NCBI RefSeq assembly: GCF_954871325.1
Contig: NC_088775.1
Location: 57,265,561-57,329,560 of the forward strand
Length of the DNA stretch: 64,000 bases
Direction of reading: 5' to 3'
From: Gordionus sp. m RMFG-2023
Taxonomy: Eukaryota > Nematomorpha > Gordioida > Chordodea > Parachordodidae
Part shown: piece by piece, positions 46,280 through 56,487 of the stretch
Position numbering within the stretch: the stretch's first letter is position 1
How the letters are laid out: each line of letters starts with the position of its first letter
Position numbers and translations under genes: made by a program
Notes under the pieces: model-generated
Database searches by the model: none
Told to the model about the DNA's origin: nothing
What the model saw: only the letters and a program-made list of their open reading frames with translations

Positions 46280-46407
46280 TTGATTTGTTCAGGACTCCCT
46301 CCAGTGGTTGCGTTAGTTATAGCCCAAGCAGCTTCCTTCCTAGTTTTAAACTCCGCTTTGGGCAGTAATGATATTAAAATAGGGACTATGTCGGCGTCGA
46401 TAACAGC
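46280..46407 (-). CDS. importin subunit alpha, internal exon (ARM repeat 8 region)
   Basis: It encodes [20 protein letters not shown], then [44 protein letters not shown] is among the most conserved stretches of importin-alpha. The Trp and Asn of W..xN are the array residues that bind nuclear localisation signals in the minor groove. The acceptor is AG at 46408-46409 and the donor GTTTAA follows AA of the split Lys codon, completed 13.5 kb away by G|TAC. The exon is 128 bp, intact and GC-richer than its surroundings. Exons for the N-terminal half must lie beyond 64000. Confidence 0.95.
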
Positions 46408-46960
46408 CTAAGAATATAGAATAAAAGATTAAGTGATTCAATATAAGATATTGAGAAAAGTCAAATAATTAACCATTGGGTATCAAAAATTAGATTAAAA
46501 AGAAGAACAAGTTGCTACAAAAATAGCATTTTTATAAATGTTGGGTCTTTAATTTATCACTTTCTTAAAAATAATTATTCATTTTATTAAATAATTGTTT
46601 AAACCATATTTTAAAGTATTTTAATTAAAGGAAAAAATCATTTTAATTAATTTTAAATATTAATATTACATGCTGACAACTTAGACCTTTCGATCCAGGG
46701 CTATTCTTATATATTTTTTCAAATATTATGACAATGACTATAAAAATAATATAGGATCAATTATCACATTGGTGCAAATAGAATTTAAGATCTAATGATG
46801 GCAAAAAATCATAATAAAAATTAAGCTCTAACATCATGATCCCATATAATAGGCTCATTTAAGAATAGTGTCGAAATGTGCTTACTTGATAATGAGATTG
46901 GCTGTAAAAAATTTACAAGTATAAAAACTTACTGTGAAAACATGGACTAAATATGGTAAG
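46408..46960 (-). other. intron of importin-alpha (start of an at least 17.6-kb intron)
   Basis: No feature is recognised in this 550-bp stretch. The same intron continues through the elements up to the window edge, unless an upstream exon was missed. Confidence 0.6.
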
Positions 46961-47150
46961 CGGAAAATAATTCCCCGGAAAAAAAATCCCCGGAAATTAA
47001 TTCCCTGGAAAAAAAATCCCCGGAAAATAAATTCCCGGAAATTAATTCATCGGGAAAAAAAATTCCCCAGAAAATAATTCCCAAGTAAATAATTCTCCGG
47101 AAAAAAAATCCCCGGAATAAAATTCCCCGGAAAAAATTTCCCCACTATAT
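46961..47150 (+). repeat. left terminal array of CCCCGGAAA units
   Basis: About eleven to twelve imperfect units of 14-17 bp (CCCCGGAAAWWAATT and CCCCGGAAAAAAAAT), inverted relative to 51229-51382. Confidence 0.85.
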
Positions 47151-48898
47151 ATTGAATTGCTAATGCATTGCTAAAAGGCAATCAATCATTATCAATTATA
47201 AATCAATCAAAATTTTATTACGTATATTTTTTTAATGATAATTTTTTAAACTTTTTTTAAAATATATTTAAATCATTTTTTTATTATAAATGAAGAATAC
47301 TGATTAAATGATATAGTATATAATTTTATTTTTATTTAATATTATTAATAAGAAATTTATTTTTCTAGCTTATTAAAACAAATATACATTTTATTTCATT
47401 TTAAAAATTAACAAATATATATCCGTAAGAGGGCGTTATATGTTTGAATATGTATCATTTTAGGAAACCGGAATGATGATTGGATAGCACTTTTTTTATA
47501 TTTGGGTATATACATACATATGAAAAACCTAAAAATTAAAAATTTTTTTTAGGTTTCTTTGATGTTTAATGAGTAGGTTTAGAATAGTAAAACAATGGAA
47601 ATTTTTTAAAGTAAATATTGCTGGCGTTATTTATCAAAATCTCTTCATTTTTGTTTTATACGTGTATATATATTTTGAAAATAATTTGATTTGACCGATT
47701 GCCGAGTTCAAACCGACCACTTATTAAATATTTGATTGATCAAATTTGCTATTAAGATAAATTGAAAAATGTTGATTTTTGTTTTATGTATCTATAAATA
47801 CGTATAAAACATAATTCCAAAAAATATTTTAAAAATATCGTGATTTGACTTGAAAACCGACCGAATGACCAAATACTGCATTGCTGGCGTTATCCATGGA
47901 AAAATCTTCATTTTTGTATTATACGCGTATATATATACGTGCTAAGCATTATCCTAAAAAATATTTTGAAAATAATTTGATTTGACTGATTGCCGAGCTC
48001 AAAACCCCACTTACTAAATATTCGATTGATAAAATTTACTAGTAATATGATTCGAAAAATGTTCATTTTTTGTTTTATATATCTATAATTACGAGTAAAA
48101 AATATACGAGTCGGTTATCCGCCAAACCACGATATTTTTAAAATATTTTTTGGGATTATGTTTTATATGTATTTATAGATATATAAAACAAAAATGAACA
48201 ATTTTCAAATTATATTACTAGTAAATTTGAATCTAGGAAAATAATTCCCCGGGAAAAAAATCCCGTGACCCGGATCTGCTCTGCAGTATTTAATTAAATA
48301 GAAATGTTTTTTAAAGTCAAATTTCTTCGAGGATTTGAGATTTTTAATAATAAAACGAAAGTTAAATAAATCTAGTTCACCTTTACACACTTTCATCAAC
48401 TTTTAGGTATTTATTGAAAAATTATTTTTACACAAATTTTAATCATTTTTTTAGAAATATGATAAAAGGCTTTTCACAGTTTACTGACTCTTAAATAGCG
48501 CCCCTTTTTGTTTTTACAAGGATAAGCTATTAAATAATATAATTTTATAAATTTTGTGGCTAAATAGGAAATTAGCAATTCAATCTGATACCCTCTATTT
48601 GATAAATATTATTTTACTGAAGTATTTACCTACTTTAAGAATTTAACTGACTGAATACAAAATCACTATAAAACTTGCAAAATTATATTTTTTACTGCCC
48701 AATTTTAATTAAATACTGCCAAAAGTAATGAAAAATGCTGACCACTTTAATCAAAATACATCCAGAGGTGATTATCAGCAGTGAGTATTATATTTTTCTA
48801 ATCTAACAATTATTATTTTGTTTATGAATTTTTTTCAAAAGTTACAGAAAAGAAATAATTATAATTTTATTAAATGATATATAGAATAATAAATTATA

Positions 48899-49539
48899 TT
48901 ATTCAAAAGAAACAATTCTAGAACGTATATGTTCTCCAATTGAAGAGAGAAAATTGGGCAAATCCCTTCTCTCTTCTAAATAATCAATGCATAAATTTTT
49001 TAAAATAGTTTGTTTCGTTGCATAAATACGATTTTTTTTGGGAGTGTATGTCTCAATATTCCATTGGCCGATTTTTCCCATATCAACCGCTATTTCCATT
49101 CTTATTTTTTCGAGTAGTTCCCATATCTTCGGTTTTTTGTTGCCTACAATATGCTTAAATCGGTTATTCCATCCTTCACATACATTGTTTGTTCGATTTT
49201 CCCCAGCAATCGTAACATTGAACACATTCCATGTTTCTGGTGGGAACAATGGCTCTACTTGCCTTTGAGAGTTTTTCCCATGTCTCAATTCTCCATTCAC
49301 ATAATTTTTATCAAAATAAAACAATAATTCTTTGTTTTCATCCGATACAATGGTTTTTAAATACTCCATACCTCGTTTGACATCGTGTATAGGTAAGAAT
49401 GCTAATCCATCGATCATAGCTGCAAATAAGCATAACATTGGATCATTCCGATATGATGATTCTAACCCCAATTCCTGAATCTTTCTATGAGTTGATTGAG
49501 TTAGATGATAAAAACATCCTTGGATGTTGATATCTCTAC
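48899..49539 (-). pseudogene. MULE transposase, C-terminal part
   Basis: After a TTTTAG acceptor at 49540-49545 the frame reads DINIQGCFYHLTQSTHRKIQ, with the GCxxHLxQxxxRK motif of MULE transposases. It continues with DGLAFLPIHDV, FYFDKNYVNGEL, PPETWNVFNVTIAGENRTNN and CEGWNNRFKHIVG, then ends at 48899. RTNNxxEGWNNxF is a signature of animal and plant MULEs. It stays open for more than 200 codons, but the DDE-bearing N-terminal half is not found upstream, so the gene is truncated or its exons are lost. It lies in the centre between the inverted arms. Confidence 0.85.
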
Positions 49540-49621
49540 CTAAAAGTTGAAAAAATATAGATTAAAATTATTGTATAGGTTTTATTTAATATTTATGTCT
49601 TTATCAATTTTTATTAATTGT

Positions 49622-49945
49622 ACTGTGTGACAAGAAAAATGGGAGAAAAAATAAATAAAAACAAGTTTTGGTGCAGAATTTGACATTGAGTTCGAATTCG
49701 TTTTCTAAGTTTTCCCTTCACGTCAAGTAAAAATATTATCGTATAAAGGCAACTTTTCGAAATCTCAAAAATGGTAATACGGATATATTTTAAAAAGTAT
49801 CAAATGAAAATCCCTGAAAATTGGTGATAGTGTTAGATTTATATTTCCTTATAAATTAATTTTTATAATTTTTTATCGATTGCTTTTTGAGAAAAATGGT
49901 AAAGAATTTCGTTTTGGGGGGTCTTAAGTTTTCAATTTAAATTCC
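49622..49945 (-). repeat. dispersed repeat, inverted copy of 38172-38517
   Basis: From TACTGTGTGACAAGAAAAAT to TTCAATTTAAATT, reverse orientation to 38172-38517. Its place just upstream of the MULE exon may mean it belongs to the MULE family or was inserted into it. Confidence 0.8.
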
Positions 49946-51228
49946 CGGCAAGAATCGTATAAATATGTTGGCGGACTACTGCTGGAGTATCTTTTTTGAA
50001 AATAAATCATCAACTTCATATTCGCGGAAATATATTTAGATTTACCATTAAATGTTTTTAAATTCGATAAATTTTATGTTATTGTTTAATTTGTTTTAAA
50101 TTCAATAAATTTATTGTATATTACAAGTTAAATCCTATATAATAATGAAGGAGGGGGTGAGACAACGGACCGATAAAAGGTTTATTAAAAGTAAAATATG
50201 AGATAGGTTAGCTTAGCATAATATATTTATTTAAATATGAGAAATGTAACTATTTCATTTAAAATAAATTGTTTGGGAATCGTACCTTGTGCAGTGTAGC
50301 GAAGAGAACGAAAGCTACAATAAATATATTAAATGTAAGCTATATTAAAAAAAGAATCTAGAAAAATAATTCCCCGGAAAAAAAATCTCCGTTTTTAAGA
50401 TAATTAAAATTACAAAATTAGGAGAAAAAAGTCCCTATAAATAAATCAACGAAATAATAATTCTCAAATAAAATATTTAAAAATTTTGATAAAATTAATT
50501 CTGAAGAATTATTAGGATTATGTTTTATACGTATTTATAGATATATAAAACGAAAATCAACATTTTTCAAATTATATTCCTAATAAATTTGGTCAATCGA
50601 ATATTTAGTGAGTGATCGGTTTTGAGCTCGGCAATCGGTCAAATCAAATTATTTTCAATATATTTTTAGAATAATGCTTAGCACGTAAATATACACACGT
50701 ATAAAACAAAAATGAAGAGATTTTGATAAATAACGCCAGCAATATTTACTTTAAAAAATTTCCATTGTTTTACTATTCTAAACCTACTCATTAAACATCA
50801 AAGAAACCTAAAAAAAATTTTTAATTTTTAGGTTTTTCATATGTATATATATACCCAAATATAAAAAAAATGCTATCCAATCATCATTCCGGTTTCCTAA
50901 AATGATACATATTAAAACATATAACGCCCTCTTACGGATATATATTTGTTAATTTTTAAAATTGAATAAAATGTATATTTGTTTTAATAAGCTAGAAAAA
51001 TAAATTTCTTATTAATAATATTAAATAAAAATAAAATTATATACTATATCATTTAATCAGTATTCTTCATTTATAATAAAAAAATGATTTAAATATATTA
51101 TAAAAAAAGTTTAAAAAATTATCATTAAAAAAATATACGTAATAAATTTTTGATTGATTTATAATTGATAATGATTGATTGCCTTTTAGCAATGCAGTTT
51201 AGCAATGCATTAGCAATTCAATATATAG

Positions 51229-51382
51229 TGGGGAAATTTTTTCCGAGGAATTATTTTCCAGGGGAATTTTATTCCGGGGATTTTTTTTCCGGAGAATTAT
51301 TTACCTGGGAATTATTTTCTGGCGAATTTTTTTCCGGGGAATTAATTTCCGGGGATTTTTTTTCCGGGGAATTATTTTCCGG
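51229..51382 (-). repeat. right terminal array of CCCCGGAAA units
   Basis: Inverted counterpart of the left array, reading TTCCGGGGAATTATTTTCCG at its outer edge. The frame crossing it (Phe/Ser/Gly-rich) is an array artefact. Confidence 0.85.
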
Positions 51383-51399
51383 GATTCAATAAATAAACT

Positions 51400-51667
51400 T
51401 CTTAAACATGGTTATTGGACAAACATTTAGTCAAGAATGCAATTAAAATTGAATTTTAACAATAATGAAATTAGTTTTGATTCTAAACCTGACATAATTT
51501 ATTCTTTACGAGATAAAATATCACTCTGATAAAATTATAACTCCATATAGAGAGACATATTTATTAATAAATGGATACAACAATTAATAAGTGACTGTCA
51601 ACACACTAAAAATATATTTCATTCTAATGAAATAAATTTTATAATACAGTGCAAAACATAAGCTAAA
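51400..51667 (+). repeat. 270-bp direct repeat, copy 1
   Basis: ACTTCTTAAACATGGTTATT is followed by AATAATGAAAT, ACAATTAATAAGTGACTGTC and TTATAATACAGTGCAAAA. It is matched by 53598-53845. The intervening element (51668-53588) was inserted at the boundary of the two copies. Confidence 0.7.
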
Positions 51668-53588
51668 TGGGTCATTCCATGTCATCGTTCAAAAATGGCA
51701 CTTTTTCGGCCGACCCCTTTTAAAATTGAAAAATTTTCTGGAATTATTTAGATAGGTAAAAGAATGAGAAAGCCGTTTATTTTAGCTTGCTAGCACACCT
51801 GGTTCTCGAGATATAGGGGCTAAAAGGTACAAAAGCCACTTTTGAATCTTTAAAATGCTTATATCTCAAAAACTATTTATAGTAAAAAAAAATATAATAT
51901 ATCATTTTGTAGGTAAAGAAATTCTCTAAAGAATAATAAATATTGGCGCCATTATAGGCTTTTAACATCCGGTTTACCTAAATTGCTTTACCTGTATTTT
52001 TAAGCAAAATAGTGAGTTTTTTCGAATTTTTTTTTGCTTTTTATTTAGACACCTTTTATAAATATATATGTCAAAACCTTGGCGACCCTATCGACTTTTC
52101 CGAAACATAAATTTTTACCAAAAATAGAAGAAAAAAGTAGATAGCGCTAATGGTTGAAAAATATTATTCTTAAGGAAAATGAAAATATTGATACGTTTAT
52201 AATTGTGATAAAATTTTCCAGTTCTGCCTTCCCCCCCCCACTATCCTTAAAATGTTTTACATTTTTTAGATCTCTTCTTTGCTACTATAGCGAGCGAATG
52301 ACTTATAAGCTCGATAATATTTAACAGCTGCAGTAAAAATGAATATTTTATTAGATATATTCAATTATATTTACAAAAAAAATTGTTTAAAACGATCTCT
52401 CTTTTTGCGAAATAATTTTAACCTGTCCGTTCAGATTAATTTTATCATCTGTCTACCAATAACAATCTGGATTTGGAGAGTGCAAAAACATGTATTCTAG
52501 GTGTAGATCAATTAAAATTTTATTCTATATCACAGATGGACGTACCAAATATTAAAATGTTGCAACCCATTTAATCTACAGAGACATGCTTATTATCGCG
52601 AGAATCTAAGAAAGATTCTACCCTGGATGACCCAAAAAAATTTACCATTCAATTTAGATATGTTAATATGCTCTTCATGGCGACAAAAATTAGCAAACAT
52701 TCCTTATACTTCAAATGACAATGTAGATATTGATTCTCCCCTTGATATAATTAATCAAGAGGCTATTGATAACATTAATATATCCCTACAATCAAATGGG
52801 GAATCTCACATTAAAAGAAAACGCTTATGTGAAAAGAAATATTCGAAGAAAAAAATATCTAGAGTAAAAAAAAGTTTTAACGACTAAAATTATACCATTA
52901 TCTTCATCAAATGATGAAAAATTCGATGAAATTGTAGATACCTTAAGAATTATATGAATATTGGAAATTTGTTACATTATTAAGTGTCTAATGGGCATAT
53001 GCCTGCTCCTCAGTTAATTAGTATATTTAATAGAAAATCAAAAATTTTTAGTATAAAAAGTGAAAATAACTGGTTATTGATAAGTTAGCAGCAAAATTTT
53101 AACCATAATCCGTAATTTCATAAAGCGCCATCTATTTTTTTATCAATTTTTATTTTGATATTGTATATATATTTAGCAAAGGCGTCTAAATAAAAAGCAA
53201 TAAAAAAAATTCGAAAACAAACTTACTATTTTGCTTAAAAATACAGGTAAAGCAATTTAGGTAAACCGGATGTTAAAAGCCTATAATGATGCCAATATTT
53301 ATTATTCTTTGTTAGCCCATTAGAGAATTTCTTTACCTACAAAATGATATATTATATTTTTTTTTACTATAAATAGTTTTTGAGATATAAGCATTTTAAA
53401 AATTTTACAGATTCCAAAGTGGCTCTTTTTTGTACCTTTGAACCCCTATATCTCGAGATCCAGGTATGCTAGCGAGCTAAAATAAACGGCTTTCTCACTC
53501 TTTTACCTATCTAAATAATTCCAGAAATTTTTAACAATTTTAAAAGGGGTCGGCCGAATCGTGATCTATTTGACGTGGAAATGGCCCA
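51668..53588. mobile_element. element with about 400-bp inverted ends, unknown superfamily
   Basis: The left end TGGGTCATTCCATGTCATCG and right end (inverse TGGGCCATTTCCACGTCAAA) begin inverted arms of about 51668-52080 and 53160-53588. Shared words include TTCGGCCGACCCCTTTT, GTAAAAGARTGAGAAAGCCG, CATTTTGTAGGTAAAGAAAT and ATCCGGTTTACCTAAATTG. Flanking AAAT on both sides could be a 4-bp duplication if the true ends are GGGTC/GGCCC. The middle holds a small open frame. The CGGCCGACCCC word recurs at 62190 next to the DDE-like gene at 62829-64000, suggesting the same family. Confidence 0.8.
52627..52887 (+). CDS. hypothetical protein inside the palindromic element
   Basis: This 86-codon frame lies centrally between the inverted ends. 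It reads MTQKNLPFNLDMLICSSWRQ, then an Asp/Asn/Ile-rich middle and a basic tail with KRKRLCEKKYSKKK, a plausible nuclear localisation signal. I do not recognise it. A basic KRxR segment is also found near the N-terminus of the transposon-like family seen at 62829-64000, as far as I recall, so it may be a remnant of that gene. A chance frame is possible in such AT-rich sequence. Confidence 0.35.
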   Translation: MTQKNLPFNLDMLICSSWRQKLANIPYTSNDNVDIDSPLDIINQEAIDNINISLQSNGESHIKRKRLCEKKYSKKKISRVKKSFND

Positions 53589-53597
53589 AATATAAAC

Positions 53598-53845
53598 AAA
53601 CTTCTAAAACATGGTTATCGGTAGATTAGCTATAAATGTAAATTTAAAAATAATGAATCTGATAAATTTTTTTTATTAACAACCACTTTGATCAGATTGT
53701 ACCATTCCATATGCAGGGTTTGTACCATTACACATACAGGGATTTAAATTTATTAGTGAATGGACTCAACAATTAATGTCACTGTCAACATCAGAAAATA
53801 TATCACATTCTAATTAAATTAATTTCATTTTACAGTGCAAAATGG
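53598..53845 (+). repeat. 270-bp direct repeat, copy 2
   Basis: Counterpart of 51400-51667 (ACTTCTAAAACATGGTTATC, CAACAATTAATGTCACTGTC, TTTTACAGTGCAAAA). It contains an extra piece with CATTCCATATGCAGGGTTTG not seen in copy 1. Confidence 0.7.
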
Positions 53846-54284
53846 CTATATATAAACAATATGATTTTTGTCAGTACTCTAATTTATTGCTCTCTCATAG
53901 AATCTTTATTATAGAAAATAATATTTTTACAAGGTTATTTACCACAAATTTTAATTTTAATAACATATTTTCAAAATACCAAGATAATATTGTTAGATCT
54001 TTTAGAATTACAAAATGTATAAAATTTAAATAATACCTATATTGGAACCCTAAAAAATACCCTATTTGGAGAACCAATAACATATTTCTTATGAACTACC
54101 AAATGTAGCTATATATTATGTAATAAACTAATTAAAGTAATCAAATGGGGCTACTACCATCTCATCAAAACAGAAAATTAAGTGTAATCAATCTTAGCGT
54201 CCTATCTCATCACCAGCAATTTGTCGAACCCTAAATGCTCCATCCGACCTTGTCCTTAGTATAACTAAGCAACCTGTACCTACC
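53846..54284. other. spacer without recognised gene
   Basis: Two overlapping frames on opposite strands at 53842-54083 are low-complexity and not supported. A GC-richer patch at 54190-54280 is unexplained. Confidence 0.45.
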
Positions 54285-54889
54285 CAGGGTTGCCAGATCA
54301 AAATTTACAAATTGCGGGAGAAATTTAGAATTATGCGTGAGAAATATGAAAATTGCGGTAGAAATATAAAAATTGCTAAAAAAAATTTGTGGGCCAAAGT
54401 CGGTAACTATTTTTCAAAATAAAATAACATCTTGATTTATTAAAATATATTAATTTATAAAAAAAAACCAACGATCTTTTTTAAATATAAAAGAATGTAA
54501 ACAAGATAAAATTTTATAAAAAAACGATTTTAATTTTACAATTAAAAATATATTTTATGCGAATGTCTCGCAAAACAACCGCAATTGGAAATCTACCGTG
54601 TGTGTGTATAACATTATAGGGATAGGCACTTAATTAACATGTATCACGTTTAAATACATAATAATGTACTCCAAAAATAAGAAATAATACAGATGTAACT
54701 ACAGTTGCGGCAATTGTAATCACTTATCTTGTAGTACAACATTCACAGAGATACTTATCATCACAATGTTGGTAGAATCTTTTCCCCATAATATTTAACG
54801 ACTCTAATATATATGTAAACTATACTTGTAGAACAAAAATGAGCAAGGCTATCAAATGTTTTAGGATCTAAATCCAAGAGGTCAATTCT

Positions 54890-55420
54890 TGACGATTTTG
54901 ATTACATATGCAATTCTAACAGATGCATCTAATAAGGGAAATATTAAAATATTTCCCTTGATCCGCTGCTATTTCAACAAAATTAAGGTCGTTTCAATAA
55001 AACACTATTAAATTTTTTCCCCTCAAATAGTGAAAAATCGAAAGACATAGCTAACCATATAATGGTAAATATAGCAGCTTCGAGATTATCAATAAATTGC
55101 ATGTCAGCTTTGTGATCTGATAATGCTTCAGTGAATTTGGTAAAAACAGAGTGTATTTACAGAATTGAATCAGCACAATGTTGGTTGCGATATGTTCCTA
55201 ATACCCGCCATCGATAGAATTTTAAAATTTTATAAACCTTTAAAAAAATATTTCTTAAATAAAGATTATAAAAGCTGTCCTAACATTTTGAAAATTTTTT
55301 TCAATAATGAATGGCAGAGGTATATATAGGAATGATTTCACATGTAGGAAATCTACTACATGCTGTTAATGTGTAGTTGCAATCAGAAGAATCTTAACAA
55401 AGATTCACAAAATTATTCTG
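54890..55420 (+). pseudogene. hAT transposase middle part, broken
   Basis: Traces in order: DASNKGNIKIFPLI near 54920-54965 (the DASNxGNxKxFPL segment), SDNASVNFGK near 55117-55145 (the catalytic DNA..NFG motif), IPAIDRILKFYKPLKKYF near 55200-55255 and CPNILKIFFNNEW near 55276-55315. These match one hAT branch in order and spacing. Stops and frame changes abound. Confidence 0.65.
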
Positions 55421-55482
55421 CAGATGTGTTCATCTTTACAGTTAAAAATTGACAATAAATTTTATGGCGCCATTGCTAAAAC

Positions 55483-56400
55483 TTAATTATATTTTATTTG
55501 AGATTTAAATAATAGAACTAAATGTTTACTGTCGTTATTGAGATATTTATAAAATTCCTGGTATGACATATTATATATTTGTTTAACCATTAGCTCGGCC
55601 TCTAATGTTGTTAAAGCAATCCGATTTCTCTCCTTTTCCCAGGCAGTCCTCATCAGGCTAAAAATGGGCTCGGATGAGGCATTAGAAATAAGGAGAAGAC
55701 ATACTCGCATATTTTTTCCAAGCATGGGGATTTATCGTTATTACGAAAAAATTCTACCCATTTCTCCTCTGCTTTTAGACCATCTAACTTTAAGTATTTT
55801 GGCGAATCATAAATAATAGAGAGAATTACAATCTCCTCAAACAAGACATCAATGTCTTTCGGTATTTTTAATATATTTATTAAATTAAAAAAACCATCTA
55901 TTGATGGTTTCTGTTCCAAGGTCATAATATTTATACATTTGTAAATAGTTATTAAAATCAAATTTTGATTGTAAATATTCTAGAATTGTCTAATAAAAAT
56001 ATCTGCCTCATTAAAAAAGTATTAATTAGAGTATTATTTGAACATTTTAATATAATATTTTTAGCAATAGCGATAAAATTTATTATCAATTTTTAACTGT
56101 AGAGATGAACAGAGCTGTAGCATGATTTTATGAATCTTTTTTTAATAAATAATATTCTGATTGCAACTGAATATTAACTGCATGAAGTAGTTTTCCTACA
56201 TGTGAAACGAATCCCAAATATGATTCTGCTATTTCATACTCGAAAAAATTTTTCAAAGTTTTAGGACAGCTTTTAAAATCTCTATTTAAGAAGTATTTTT
56301 TTAAGGGTTGTAAAATTTTAAAATTCTATCGATGGCAGGTATTAATGACAACCACCTGATAGGTATATATCGCAACAACTCATACCATTTCAAGTCAGAC
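55483..56400 (-). pseudogene. hAT transposase middle and C-terminal part, broken
   Basis: On the minus strand, the inverse copy of the PLKKYF/CPK region (56230-56380) is followed by an open stretch 55653-55961 ending EEKWVEFFRNNDKSPCLEKI. A frame change near 55720 leads to SNASSEPIFSLMRTAWEKER and LTTLEAELMVKQIYN at 55560-55680. SNAxxExIFSLMRxxWxxERN is the C-terminal dimerisation motif of this hAT branch. It is probably the same family as 54890-55420. Confidence 0.75.
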
Positions 56401-56487
56401 CACTTCACCAACTCTTTTAGTTGATGAACTAAATTCGTTAAAACATTTCATTACAATTATTTCGACATTGCCTTCTTGCAATTATGT

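Larger units (their letters stand above)
46961..51382 (-). mobile_element. MULE-like element with long, array-bearing inverted ends
   Basis: Left arm 46961-47830 and right arm 50505-51382 are inverted copies of nearly 900 bp. Both start with an array of CCCCGGAAAATAATT-like units. They then share, for example, TATATTGAATTGCTAATGCA and TAAGAGGGCGTTATATG. Inside the left arm, 47625-47820 is duplicated in tandem to about 48085, followed by an inverted piece. Extra copies of GAATCTAGRAAAATAATTCC lie at 48228 and 50356. A MULE transposase C-terminal piece lies in the middle. Long inverted ends fit MULEs. No 9-11-bp duplication was readable. Confidence 0.8.
54285..56470. mobile_element. rearranged hAT element with head-to-head coding pieces
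   Basis: It begins with a hAT-like end CAGGGTTGCCAGATCAAAAT. Coding traces point right at 54890-55420 and left at 55483-56400. The two share a middle section in inverted orientation: 55180-55400 against 56140-56390, for example CGATAGAATTTTAAAATTTTA and its inverse. The left TACCTACC flank has no readable partner, so the right limit is uncertain. This is either two partial copies joined head to head or one copy that suffered an inverted duplication. Confidence 0.6.

Noticed and set aside
46961-47150. CRISPR-like appearance of the CCCCGGAAA array
   Set aside because: Units are about 15 bp with no unique spacers, an inverted partner array exists, and the DNA is eukaryotic.
51165-51392. 75-codon frame rich in Phe-Ser-Gly
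   Set aside because: It is the right CCCCGGAAA array of the MULE-like element read as codons.
51400-53845. Direct repeats around an internal region as possible long terminal repeats
   Set aside because: The inner element has its own inverted ends, and nothing resembling retroelement genes lies inside. The flanks look like a pre-existing tandem repeat.
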